Assembly: GCF_003086295.3 (NCBI RefSeq)
Contig: NC_092048.1
Span: 38,688,425 to 38,752,424, forward strand
From: Arachis hypogaea
Lineage: Eukaryota; Streptophyta; Magnoliopsida; Fabales; Fabaceae
Reading direction: 5' to 3'
Length of the DNA stretch: 64,000 nt
Shown here: in pieces, positions 46,833-57,624 of the stretch
How positions within the stretch are numbered: the stretch's first letter is position 1
Layout of the letters: every line of letters starts with the position of its first letter
Program-made: the position numbers and the translations under genes
The notes under the pieces: generated by a model
Told to the model about the DNA's origin: nothing
Seen by the model: the letters and a program-made list of their open reading frames with translations, nothing else
The model's database searches: none

Positions 46833-48556
46833 TGATGACAAGTCATCTTAGCCTAGTTTCACTAGTCTTTTTCTTTTGTTTTCAATTAATTTGATGCACT
46901 TTCTTGAGCCATAAGTAAGCCAATTGGGTAGAATTTCATATTTCCTTTGATTCAATCAACCATGGATGAATTAATGCAATTTCATGAGATTTTGTGGTAT
47001 AATTTTCATATATTATAAAAGAATAACAAACTCATGATTTGAGCATAGCTTTGATGTGTTTGGTTGATTGATAATAGGTGAAAAGAGCTTCGAAGAAGGT
47101 TGAAGAAAGAAGAAAGGGCAAGGAGCAAGAGAGAACAAAAAGCTTGAGCAAAAGCTTGCCTCAAACTTTAGCTCAAGCTTTTGGAAAAGTTGAAATCACC
47201 CAGGATGGAGCAAAAGCTTGCGCCAACGTTTGCCTCAAGCTTTTTGGCAAACGTTGGCGCCACACACCAACACCCTGGAGGAGAAAAGCTTGCGCCAACG
47301 TTTGCCTCAAACTTTTTGGCAAACGTTGGCGCCACACATGCATACCCTGGAGGAGAAAAGCTTGCGCCAACGTTTGCCTCAAGCTTTTTGGAAAACGTTG
47401 GCGCCACACATGAACACAAGGGGATCCACGTTTGGCTAAAAGTTTGACCTCAAACTTTAGCTCAAACGTGGATATCAGCAAAAGGGGGTGGCTGATATAA
47501 AAAGCTTGAGAAAAAGTTTGCCTCAAACTTTGACTCAAGCTTTTGTGCTTTATGTCCCGATTCACAATGGGTTTCTCTCCAACTCCAAGTGCAATCAACA
47601 GAGGCTTTTATCAACCCAATTCTATCAAGAGCAAAGGCCCAATTCAAGGCTTGAAGACCATTTGAAGAAAGTGTATAAATAGCTTAGGATTTAAGTTTTC
47701 CGAGAGCTTTTCTTTAGCATTGGGAAAAACACTTACAGAGAGAGCTCACCTTTACATTTCTTGGCATTGTTGTTTTAATTCAAGGGAATTTGGGAGGAGA
47801 ATTGATCTCTCTTCTTCCTTGTTCTTGCTTGAGCACTCTTTACTTTTATTGCTTCGGATCTTGGGTGAAGAATTGAAGAACTTCTGTTTCAATCTCACCT
47901 TGAGATCTTGTTAAATTTTCTGCATAATTGAATTTCAATTTCTGTTAATTGCTTCTTCTTCTACTCTTTCTGCAATTTACATTTCTTTATTTCCTTTGCA
48001 ATTGTTCTTACTGGATCTAGGAAGGCAGTGAGATCTAGACTCAGCTATCTAGTCTCTTGAGTCCTGAGATCTACAGTTTTAAATTTCAATTTCCTTATTT
48101 CATTGCTACACCAAGCTTTTTCTCATTTCCGTTTTAGATCCGGTTTAATTCAAGTCATCTTCTACTTTTCTGTTTATTGCATTTTACTTTTCCTTGTTTA
48201 ATTTCTGCAAATCCAATTCCCAATTCCCTTTATAGTTCAAGCAATTTACATTTCTTGCATTTTAAGATTCTGCAATTTATATTACTTGCACTTTAAGATT
48301 CAGCCTCTTTAATTCCTCTGCACTTTAAATTCTTGCCAATTGTCCCTCTCCCTTTTAATTTCATGCAATTTAGCTTCTGTTGAATACAAACCACTCAAAT
48401 CAACTCTTGATTCGCTAGACTAAGTCATCCACTAAACTAAAATTTCTCAATCCTTCAATCCCTGTGGGATCGACTTCACTCCCATGAGTTTTATTACTTG
48501 ATGCGACCCGGTGCACTTGCCGGTTAGTTTCGTGTTAGATCGTTTTCCACACATCA
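46833..48556 (+). repeat. 3' LTR of E2
   Basis: 1,724 bp, about 98.6 % like the 5' LTR by eye. It ends CACACATCA, followed by the target duplication CTTGT (48557-48561). Confidence 0.9.
47138..47542. repeat. 72-bp tandem hairpin array, E2 3' LTR
   Basis: Counterpart of 38118-38522 with units starting at 47220, 47292 and 47364. Here the first unit is perfectly paired, while the third has a mismatch (GGAAAACG). Frames read across it on both strands are artefacts. Confidence 0.8.
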
Positions 48557-48561
48557 CTTGT

Positions 48562-48739
48562 TATTGGTTATGAGATATATATTTTGGGGTTTTGAATAAG
48601 AGACATGAAAGATAAATGGCAAGAAAGTAAATGAAACTCAAATAGTAAAGAGGTCTTGGCAAGGGTTGATGGTTAAGGATCTATATCCTTGTTACTAACC
48701 ACAACATGATAATTGCAAGGATCAATCTCATTATTTCAT
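48562..48739 (-). repeat. E4 3' LTR, piece 2
   Basis: 178 bp between E2 and E3. It begins after CTTGT and ends TTCAT (48735-48739), the left flank of E3. No coding content. Confidence 0.65.
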
Positions 48740-50368
48740 TGGTGTACGAAATTGTGATCATCAATGGCGCCAACAACTTGGTACGCACAATTGTAATCTC
48801 CACTCTTTATCACAACTCCGCACAACTAACCAGCAAGTGCACTGGGTCGTCCAAGTAATAAACCTTATGCGAGTAAGGTCGATCCCACGGAGATTGTCGG
48901 CTTGAAGCAAGCTATGGTCATCTTGTAAATCTCAGTCAGGCGGATTCAAATGGTTATGGAGAATGGATAATTAAAATATGAATAAAACATAAAATAAAGA
49001 TAGAGATAGAGATACTTATGTAATTCATTGGTAGAAATTTCAGATAAGCGTATGAAGATGCTTTATTCCTCTTGAACCTCTACTTTCCTATTGCCTTCTT
49101 CCAATCATTCATACTCCTTTTCATGGCAAGCTTTATGTTGGGAATCACCGTTGTCAATGGCTACTTCCCGTCCTCTTAGTGAAAATGTTCTATGCACGCT
49201 GTCACCACACGGCTAATCATCTGTCGGTTCTCGATCATGTTGGAATAGGATCCATTGATCCTTTTGCGTCTGTCACATGCCCAAAACTCGCGAGTTTGAA
49301 GCTCGTCACAGTCATCCCTTCCTAGATCCTACTCAGAATACCACAAACAAGGTTTAGACATTCCGGATCTCAGGAATGGCCGCCAATAATTCTAGCCTAT
49401 ACCACGAAGGTTCTAATCTTAGATTAGAAACCCAAGAGATACACATTCAAGCTTGTTTGCATGTAGAACGGAAGTGGTTGTCAGGCACGCGTTCATAGGT
49501 GAGAATGGTGATGAGTGTCACATAATCATCACATTCATCATGTTCTTGGGTGCGAATGAATATCTTGGAGAAGAAATAGACTTGAGTTGAATAGAAAAAC
49601 AATAGTACTTGTATTAATTCATGAAGAACAGCAGAGCTCCACACCTTAATCTATGGTATGTAGAAATTCCATCGTTGAAAATACAAAAGTAATGAAGGTT
49701 CATTGGGTTCGGCCCCAGAGGGGGAACCATAATGACCAAGATGAAAATACAATAGCAAAAGGTCCTATTTATAGAAAACTAGTAGCCTAGGGTTACAGAA
49801 ATAGGTAATTAATGCAGAAATCTTCTTCCGGGCCCACTTGGTGTGTGCTTGGGCTGAGCATTGAAGCTTCCATGTGTAGAGACTTTTCTTGGAGTTAAAC
49901 GCCAGCTTTTGTGCTAGTTTGGGCGTTTAACTCCAGCTTTTGTGCTAGTTCTGGTGTTAAACACCAGAATTCTTGAGCTGACTTGGAACGCCTGTTTGGG
50001 CCATCAAATCTCGGGCAAAGTATGGACTATTATATATTGATGGAAAGCCCAGGATGTCTACTTTCCAACGCAATTGAGAGCGCGCCAATTGGGTTTCTGT
50101 AGCTCCAGAAAATCCACTTCGAGTGCAGGGAGGTCAGAATCCAACAGCATCTGCAGTCCTTTTTCAGCTTCTGAATCAGATTTTTGCTCAGGTCCCTCAA
50201 TTTCAGCCAGAAAATACCTGAAATCACAGAAAAACACAAAAACTCATAGTAAAGTCCAGAAGAGTGATTTTTATTTAAAAACTAATAAAAACATAATAAA
50301 ACTAACTAAAATATACTAAAAACATACTAAAAATAATGCCAAAAAGCGTATAAATTATCCGCTCATCA
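48740..50368 (-). repeat. 3' LTR of E3
   Basis: On the minus strand it starts TGATGAGCGGATAATTTATA (50368) and ends TTTCGTACACCA (48740). It contains palindrome words GGCGTTTAACTCC/GGTGTTAAACACC (about 49890-49975) upstream of TATAAATAGG (49773-49764). A diverged fossil primer site, ACCAAGTTGTTGGCGCCATTG, lies near its end (48784-48764). Confidence 0.9.
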
Positions 50369-51481
50369 CAACACCAAACTTAAATTGTTGCTTGTCCCCA
50401 AGCAACTAAAAAAAATCAAATGGGATAAAACGAAGAGAATATACAATGAATTCCAAAAACATCTATGAAGATCAGTATTAATTAGATGAGCGGGGCTTTT
50501 AGCTTTTTGCTTCTGAACAGTTTTGCCATCTCACTTTATCCCTTGAAGTTCAGAATGATTGGCTTCTATAGGAACTCAGAATCCAGATAGTGTTATTGAT
50601 TCTCCTAGTTAAGTATGTTGATTCTTGAACACAGCTACTTTATGAGTCTTGGCCGTGACCCTAAGCATTTTGTTTTCCAGTATTACCACCGGATACATAA
50701 ATGCCACAGACACATAACTGGGTGAACCTTTTTAGATTGTGACTCAGCTTTGCTAGAGTCCCCAATTAGAGGTGTCCAGAGCTCTTAAGCACACTCCTTT
50801 TTTTTGCTTTGGATCACGACTTTAACCGCTCAGTCTCAAGTTTTCACTTGACACCTTCACGCCACAAGCACATGGTTAGGGACAGCTTGGTTTAGCCGCT
50901 TAGGCCAGGATTTTATTCCTGTGGGCCCTCCTATCCACTGATGCTCAAAGCCTTGGATCCCCTTTTTTATTTCACCCTTGCCTTTTGGTTTAAAAGGCTA
51001 TTGGCTTTTTCTGCTTGCTTTTTCTTTTTCTTTCTCTTTTTTTTTGCATATACTCTTTTTTTTTCTGCAAGCTTTTCACTGCTTTTTCTTGCTTCAAGAA
51101 TCAATTTTATGATTTTTCAGATTATCAAATAACATTTCTCCTTTTCCATCATTCTTTCAAGAGCCAACAATTTTAACATTCATGAATCAACAATATCAAA
51201 AATATGCACTGTTCAAGCATTCATTCAGAAAGAAAAAAGTATTGCCACCACATCAGAATAATTAAACTGTTTTAAAATTTGAAATTCATGCACTTCTTTT
51301 CCTTTTCAATTAAAACACTCTTTATTTAAGAAAGGTGATGGATTCATTTTCATAGCTTTAAGGTATAGACACTTAGACACTAGTGATCATGTAATAAAGA
51401 CACAAACATAAATAGACATAAGGCATAATTTTCGAAAAAAACAGAAAATAAAGAACAAGGAAATTAAAGAATGGGTCCACC
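50369..51481 (-). other. 3' non-coding region of E3
   Basis: On the minus strand it ends in GCTTGGGGACAAGCAA, TTTAAGTTTGGTGTTG (50369-50407) against the LTR. 50480-51080 is the conserved non-coding block shared with E0 and E1. Nothing coding. Confidence 0.7.
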
Positions 51482-52633
51482 TTAGTGATGGCGGCTTGTT
51501 CTCCCTCTTGAAGATCTTATGGAGTGCTTGAGCTCCTCAATGTCTCTTCCTTGCCTTTGTTGCTCCTCTCTCATAACTCTTTGGTCTTCTCTAATTTCAT
51601 GGAGGAGGATAGAATGATCTTGGTGCTCCACCCTTAGTTGTCCCATATTGGAACTCAATTCTCCTAGGAAGGTGTTGATTTGCTCCCAATAGTTTTGTGG
51701 AGGAAAATGCATCCCTTGAGGTATCTCAGGAATTTCATGATGAGGATTTTCCTCATGCTCTTGTCCATGAGTGGGATCTCTTGTTTGCTCCATCCTTTTC
51801 TTAGTGATGGGCTTGTCCTCATCAATGAGGATGTCTTCCTCTATATCAATTCCAGCCGAATTGCAAAGGTGACAAATTAGATGAGGGAAGGCTAACCTTG
51901 CCAAAGTGGAGGACTTGTCCGCCACCTTGTAGAGTTCTTGGGATATAACCTCATGAACTTCTACTTCCTCTCCAATCATGATGCTATGGATCATGATCGC
52001 CTGGTCTATAGTAACTTCAGACCAGTTGCTAGTGGGAATGATTGAGCGTTGGATGAACTCCAACCATCCCCTAGCCACGGGCTTGAGGTCATGCCTTCTT
52101 AGTTGAATCGGCTTCCCTCTTGAATCTCTCTTCCATTGAGCGCCCTCTTCACAAATGTCTATGAGAATTTGGTCCAACCTTTGATCAAAGTTGACCCTTC
52201 TAGTGTAGGGGCGTGCATCTCCTTGCATCATGGGCAAGTTGAATGCCAACCTTACATTCTCCGGACTAAAATCTAAGCATTTCCCCCGAACCATTGTAGG
52301 CCAATTCTTTGGGTCCGAGTTCACACTTTGATCATGGTTCTTGGTGATCCATGCATTGGCATAGAACTCTTGAACCATTAAGATTACGACTTGTTGAATG
52401 GGGTTAGTGAGAACTTCCCAACCTCTTCTTCGAATTTCATGTTGGATCTCTGGATATTCACCCTTTTTGAGTTTGAAAGGGACCTCGGGGATCACCTTCT
52501 TCTTGGCCACGACTTCATAGAAGTGGTCTTGATGCACCCTTGAGATGAATATCTCCATCTCCCATGACTCGGAGGTGGAAGCTTTTGCCTTTCCTTTCCT
52601 CTTTCTAGAGGTTTCTCCGGCCTTAGGTGCCAT
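51482..52633 (-). CDS. Athila ORF2 protein, intact (E3)
   Basis: 383 codons from ATG 52633 to TGA or equivalent at 51482, with no break. A basic N-terminus (SRKRKGKAKA, nuclear-localisation-like) is followed by a conserved core: VIPEVPFKLKKGEYPEIQ, GWEVLTNPIQQVVILMVQEFYANAW, WPTMVRGKCLDF, LRRHDLKPVARGWLEFIQ, DQAIMIHSIMIGEEVEVHEVI, LARLAFPHLICHLCNSAGI. The C-terminal coiled coil ends with a Ser/Arg tail. It occupies the env position but has no signal peptide, no transmembrane helix and no furin-like site, so it is not an obvious envelope protein. A TATA box (52824-52831) and the CTCGAGGACGAGCAA/CTAAGTTTGG block lie upstream. Function is unknown. It is the only undamaged gene in the element. 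Confidence 0.8.
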   Translation of the reverse strand: MAPKAGETSRKRKGKAKASTSESWEMEIFISRVHQDHFYEVVAKKKVIPEVPFKLKKGEYPEIQHEIRRRGWEVLTNPIQQVVILMVQEFYANAWITKNHDQSVNSDPKNWPTMVRGKCLDFSPENVRLAFNLPMMQGDARPYTRRVNFDQRLDQILIDICEEGAQWKRDSRGKPIQLRRHDLKPVARGWLEFIQRSIIPTSNWSEVTIDQAIMIHSIMIGEEVEVHEVISQELYKVADKSSTLARLAFPHLICHLCNSAGIDIEEDILIDEDKPITKKRMEQTRDPTHGQEHEENPHHEIPEIPQGMHFPPQNYWEQINTFLGELSSNMGQLRVEHQDHSILLHEIREDQRVMREEQQRQGRDIEELKHSIRSSRGRTSRHH

Positions 52634-52668
52634 AAATGGTTATGGAAAAATAAAAAGCAACGCTTTTA

Positions 52669-52703
52669 CCATACCAAACTTAGAAGGTTTGCTCGTCCTC
52701 GAG
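52669..52703 (-). promoter_or_regulatory. Internal copy of the pre-LTR block ahead of ORF2 (E3)
   Basis: The minus strand reads CTCGAGGACGAGCAA, then CTAAGTTTGGTATGG, about 36 nt before the ORF2 ATG, after a long pyrimidine tract. Compare 21641-21672 in E1. Confidence 0.6.
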
Positions 52704-52823
52704 AAAAAGAAGAAAGAAGAGAGTAGAAGAAGAAGAAATAGAGGAGATAGAGGGGGCTTAGTGTTTCAGCTAAGGGGGAGAAGTAGTGTGTATGTTGAGT
52801 GAAAATGAAGGAGTAAAGATGGG

Positions 52824-52831
52824 TTTATATA
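52824..52831 (-). promoter_or_regulatory. Candidate internal TATA box ahead of ORF2 (E3)
   Basis: TATATAAA on the minus strand, 190 nt upstream of the ORF2 ATG and about 300 bp after the palindrome array, as in E1. Confidence 0.45.
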
Positions 52832-53130
52832 GAAGTGGAGAGGGGGGTATGGTTCGGCCATTATGGGTTGGTTTGGGAGGGAAAGTGGTTTGAATTTGAA
52901 TGGTGGGGTAGGTGGGGTTTTATGAAGGATGGAGGTGGGTGGTAAAGAGAATGGTGGGATTTGATAGGTGAGGGGTTTTTGGGGAAGAGGTATTGAGGTG
53001 ATTGGTGAATGGGTGAAGAAGAGAGAGAGAGAGATAGGGTAGGTGGGGATCCCGTGGGGTCCACAGATCTTGAGGTGTCAAGGATTTCTCATCCCTGCAC
53101 CAAGTGGTGTGCAAAATGCCCCTTTCTGCC

Positions 53131-53312
53131 AATCCTGGTGTTAAACGCTAGGCTGCTGCCCATTTCTGGCGTTTAACGCCAGCTTCTTGCCCTTTTCTGG
53201 CGTTAAACGCCAGTCTGGTACCCATTTCTGGCGTTAAACGCCCAGAATGGTGCCAGACTGGGCGTTTAACGCCCATTCTGCTACCCTTACTGGCGTTTAA
53301 ACGCCAGTAAGT
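53131..53312. repeat. Palindrome array between pro and ORF2, E3
   Basis: Six words of the type CTGGCGTTTAACGCCAG or TGGGCGTTTAACGCCCA in 180 bp. The centre is TT/TA rather than the GA/CA seen in E1, while the arms GGCGTT/AACGCC are the same. Confidence 0.85.
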
Positions 53313-53457
53313 TTCTCCTCTAGGGTGTTCTGTTTTTAATACTATTTTTCAGTCTGTTTTTGTTTTTTCAATTATTTTTGTGACTTCACATGATCATCAA
53401 CCTACAGAAAACATAAAATAACAAAAGAAAAGAGAAATTTAACATAGATAATTAAAG

Positions 53458-53505
53458 ATTGGGTTGCCTCCCAATAAGCGCTTCTTTAATGTCAATAGCT
53501 TGACA
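53458..53505 (-). other. Post-ORF double hairpin, E3
   Basis: On the minus strand: hairpin A TGTCAA-GCTA-TTGACA (53505-53490), AAGCGCTT, hairpin B ATTGGG-AGGCAA-CCCAAT (53475-53458). It begins 18 nt after the stop of the truncated gag-protease frame, even though the polymerase genes have gone. Confidence 0.75.
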
Positions 53506-53523
53506 GTGGGCTCTCATGGAGCC

Positions 53524-55869
53524 TCACAGATGTTCAGAGCAATGTTGGAACCTCCCAACACCAAACTTAGAGTTTGAATGTGGGGGTTCAACACCAAACT
53601 TAAAGTTTGGTTGTGGCCTCCCAACACCAAACTTAGAGTTTGACTGTGGGGGCTCTGTTTGACTCTGTATTGAGAGAAGCTCTTCATGCTTCCTCTCCAT
53701 GGTTACAGAGGGACATCCTTGAGCTTTAAACACAAGGGAGTCTTCATTCACTTGAATGATCAATTCTCCTCTGTCAACATCAATCACACCTTTTGCTATG
53801 GCTAGGAAGGGTCTGCAAAGGATGATGGATTCATCCATACACTTCCCAGTCTCTAGGATTATGAAATCCACAGGGATGTAGTGGCCTTCAACCTTTACCA
53901 AGACATCCTCTACAAGTCCATAAGCCTGTTTCTTTGAATTGTCTGCCATCTCTAGTGAGATTCTAGCAGCTTGTACCTCAATGATCCCCAGCTTCTCCAT
54001 TACAGAGAGAGGCATGAGGTTTATGCTTGATCCTAGGTTACACAGAGCCTTTTCAAAGGTCATGGTGCCTATGGTACAAGGTATTGAGAATTTTCCAGGA
54101 TCTTGTCTCTTTTGAGGTAATCTCTGCCTAGTCAAGTCATCCAGTTCTTTGATGAGCAATGGGGGTTCATCCTCCCAAGTCTCATTGCCAAATAACTTGG
54201 CATTTAGCCTCATGATTACTCCAAGATACTTAGCAACTTGCTCTTTAGTAACATATTAATCCTCTTCATAGGAAGAATACTCATAAGAGCTCATGAATGG
54301 CAGGAGGAAATTCAATGGAATCTCTATGGTTTCTGTGTGAGCCTCAGATTCCCATGGTTCCTCATCAGGGAACTCCATAGAGGCCAGTGGACGTCCATTG
54401 AGGTCTTCCTCAGTGGAGATCACTGCCTCTTCCTCCTCTCCAGGTTCGGCCATGTGAGACGTGTTTATGGCCTTGCACTCTCTCTTTGGATTCTCTTCTG
54501 TATTGCTTGGGAGAGTACTAGGAGGGAGTTCAGTAATTTTCTTACTCAGCTGACCCACTTATGCCTCCAAATTTCTAATAGAGGACCTTGTTTCAGCCAT
54601 GAAACTTTGAGTGGTTTTAATTAGATCAGAGACAATGGTTGCTAAGTCAGAGTGGCTCTGCTTAAAATTCTCTGTCTGTTGCTGGGAAGATGATGGAAAA
54701 GGCTTGCTATTGCTAAACCTGTTTCTTTCACCATCATTGTTGTTGAAACCTTGTTGAGGTCTCTGTTGATCCTTCCATGAGAGATTTGGATGATTTATCC
54801 ATGAAGGATTATAGGTGTTTCCATAGGATTCTCCCATGTAATTCACCTCTTCCATTGCAGGGTTCTCAGGGTCATAAGCTTCTTCTTAAGAGGAAGCTTC
54901 TTTAGTACTGCCTGTTACTGATTGTATTCCAGACAGACTCTGAGAGATCATATTAACTTGTTGAGTTAATATCTTGTTCTGAGCCAATATAGCATTCAGG
55001 GTATCAATCTCAAGAACTCTTTTCTTCTGATTTGTCCCATTATTCACAGGGTTCCTTTCAGAAGTGTACATGAATTGGTTATTTACAACCATCTCAATGA
55101 GTTCCTGAGCTTCTGCAGGCATCTTCTTCAGATGAAGAGATCTTCCAGTAGAGCTATCCAATGACATCTTGGACAGTTCAGATAGACCATCATAGAAGAT
55201 ACCTATGATGCTCCATTCTGAAAGCATGTCAGAAGGACACCTTCTGATCAATTTCTTGTATCTTTCCCAAGCTTCATAGAGGGATTCACCTTCCTTCTGT
55301 CTGAAGGTTTAGACTTCCACTCTAAGCTTACTCAATTTTTGAGGTGGAAAGAACTTTGCCAAGAAGGCATTGACTAGCTTTTCCCAAGAGTTCAGGCTTT
55401 CTTTAGGTTGTGAGTCCAACCATGTCCTAGCTCTGTCTCTTAAAGCAAAAGGGAAGAGCATAAGTCTGTAGACCTCAGGGTCAACCCCATTGGTCTTGAC
55501 AGTGTCACAGATTTGCAAGAATTCAGCTAAGAACTGATGAGGATCTTCCAATGGAAGTCCATGAAACTTGCAATTCTGTTGCATTAGAGAAACTAATTGA
55601 GGCTTAAGCTCAAAGTTGTTTGCTCCAATGGCAGGGATTGAGATGCTTCTCCCATAGAAGTCAGGAGTAGGTGCAGTAAAGTCACCCAGCACCTTCCTTG
55701 CATTATTGACATTGTTGTTTTCGGCTGCCATTACTTCTTCTTCTTTGAAAAGCTCTCTTAGGCCCTCTACAGAGATTTGTACTTTAGCTTCTCTTAGCTT
55801 TCTCTTCAAGGTCCTTTCAGGTTCAGGATCAGCTTTAACAAGAATGCCTTTGTCTTTGCTCCTGCTCAT
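53524..55869 (-). pseudogene. E3 gag-protease (four stops, protease Asp lost)
   Basis: A single frame from ATG 55869. Gag core: NNFELKPQLVSLMQQN, MLFPFALRDRARTWLD, FLAKFFPPQKL, RRCPSDMLSEW, FYDGLSELSKMSLDSSTGRS. Then comes a linker with YGNTYNPSWINHPNL and protease ILCRPFLAIAKG. In-frame TAA codons are at 55309-55311, 54886-54888, 54559-54561 and 54256-54258. The protease motif reads ALCNLGSS: the catalytic Asp is Asn (codon 54039-54037), so the enzyme would be dead even without the stops. The C-terminus carries SKFGVG repeats made by translated AAGTTTGGTGTTGGG words. Reverse transcriptase, RNase H and integrase are absent. Confidence 0.85.
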
Positions 55870-57600
55870 ATGAAAGAGAAGAGAACAAGAAAGTATGGAA
55901 TCCTCTATGTCACAGTATAGAGATTCCTTGAGGTATCAGAGGAAAATAAGAATAGAAGGAGGAGATAGATAGAAGAGAATTCAAACTTATAAAAAGGGAT
56001 AGAGTTCGAATTGCACCTTGAGGAGGAGTGTTAGTCCCTTAAATAGAAGGATGTGAGAAGAGGGGAAGAATTTTCGAAAATTAAATTAAAAATTTTGAGA
56101 TAATTAAAAAGAAATTTGAAGATTTGATTGAGATTTTCGAAAATTAAGATTGGGAAAGAAATTAAATGATTTTGAAAAAGATTTTGAAATTAGAAATTAA
56201 AAAGATATGATTGAAAATTAATTTTGAAAAAGATATGATTGAAAGGATATGATTGAGAAGATATGATTGAAAATCAAATTAAAAAAAAGGAAAGTTTTAA
56301 AATTAAAGTTGATTACTTGACTAACAAGAAATTAGAAGATATGATTCTAGAATTAAAACTTTTGATCCTTTCTTAATAGGCAAGTAACAACTTGAAAATT
56401 TTGAATTAAATCACTAATTGTAGCAAGGATTTTCGAAAATAGTAATAAAATAAAAAAATGGAAATAAATTAATTTTAAAAGGATATGATTGAAAAGATAT
56501 GATTTGAAAAAGATTTGATTTTGAAAAATCATAAAAATTTGAAAAAGATTTGAATTAAAAACAAAATCTTCCCTCTAGTGTCCTTCTGGCGTTTAACGCC
56601 CAAAATCCTACCTTTTTGGGCGTTTAACGCCCAGCCAGGTATCCTGGCTGGTGTTAAAACGCCAGTTTTCCTTCTTCACTGGGCGTTTTGAATGCCCAGC
56701 TTTTTCTGTTTGATTCTTCTGCTGAATGTTCTAAGTCTTCAATTCTCTATATTATTGACTTGAAAAGAAATCATTTTTGAAATTTTTTTTTTGGATTTTT
56801 CAATAATGAGAACAACCAAAATGAAACTAAGATCAAATAGACAATGCATGCAAGACACCAAACTTAGAAATTTTGTATACTAAGGACAATAACAATTTGA
56901 AAATGCATATGAAAAATAACAAAAGACACAAAACAAGAGAATTTAAAGATCAGAGCAAGGAAATCATCAAGAACAACTTGAAGATCAATGAAGAACATAG
57001 TGCATGTAATTTTCGAAAATTAGAAGAATAAAGACACGCAATTGACACCAAACTTAGGAATAGACACTAGACTCAAACAAGAAACATAAAATATTTTTGG
57101 TTTTATCATTTTATAAATTTTTTTGTGATTTTTCGAAAATTGAGTGGAAAAGAAAATAAAGGGATTCAAAATTTTTAATAAGAATTCCAGGAATTATTGC
57201 AATGCTAGTCTAAGACTCCGGTCCAAGAATTAGACATGGCTTACTAGCCAGCCAAGCTTTCAAAGAAAGCTCCGGTCCAAAATACTAGACATGGCCAATG
57301 GCCAGCCAAGCTTTAGCAGATCATTGCTTACAACAGCAAAATTGATAGAAATCAACAAGCTCTTGTGATGATAAATTGAAACCTCGATCCAAAAGATTAG
57401 ACATGGCTTCACAGCCAGCCAGACTTCAACAAATCATCATGAAACTCTAGAATTCATTCTTAAAAACTCTGAAGAACAAAATAGAAATTTTTTTTTTTGA
57501 AAAATTTTTTTGAAAATAAAAAGTAAAAAAGCTTAAACATAAAATAAAATTACCTAATCTAAGCAACAAGATGAACCGTCAGTTGTCCAAACTCGAACAA
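55870..57600 (-). other. Leader of E3
   Basis: 1.7 kb without genes. It holds four palindrome words (56580-56702; one is a perfect GGGCGTTTAACGCCC), two AAGTTTGGTGT words (near 56851 and 57042), a purine-rich tract, and a threefold leader repeat (57216-57432). Confidence 0.7.
57216..57432 (-). repeat. Threefold leader repeat with small hairpins (E3)
   Basis: Three units containing CTCCGGTCCAA-like, TTAGACATGGC and CAGCCA words. Each has a small stem: GGCT-TACT-AGCC (57238-57249), GGCC-AAT-GGCC (57293-57303) and GGCT-TCAC-AGCC (57405-57416), as read on the plus strand. The second stem swaps T-A for C-G. It lies 170-390 nt after the primer site. Confidence 0.6.
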
Positions 57601-57618
57601 TCACCGGCAACGGCGCCA
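57601..57618 (-). other. Primer-binding site, tRNA-Asp (E3)
   Basis: The minus strand reads TGGCGCCGTTGCCGGTGA, one mismatch from the tRNA-Asp complement, 6 nt after the 5' LTR end. Confidence 0.85.
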
Positions 57619-57624
57619 AAAACT

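Larger units (their letters stand above)
37812..48556 (+). mobile_element. Complete Athila-type LTR retrotransposon E2
   Basis: 10,745 bp with LTRs of 1,725 and 1,724 bp, flanked by CTTGT (37807-37811, 48557-48561). About two dozen LTR differences by eye (about 1.4 %), so it is younger than E1. One gag-pol frame of 5.5 kb has only two stop codons and no frameshift. There is no ORF2. It is inserted in the E4 LTR. Confidence 0.9.

Noticed and set aside
51482..52633. ORF2 as a retroviral envelope gene
   Set aside because: The position fits, but there is no signal peptide, membrane segment or cleavage site. It is described only as Athila ORF2.
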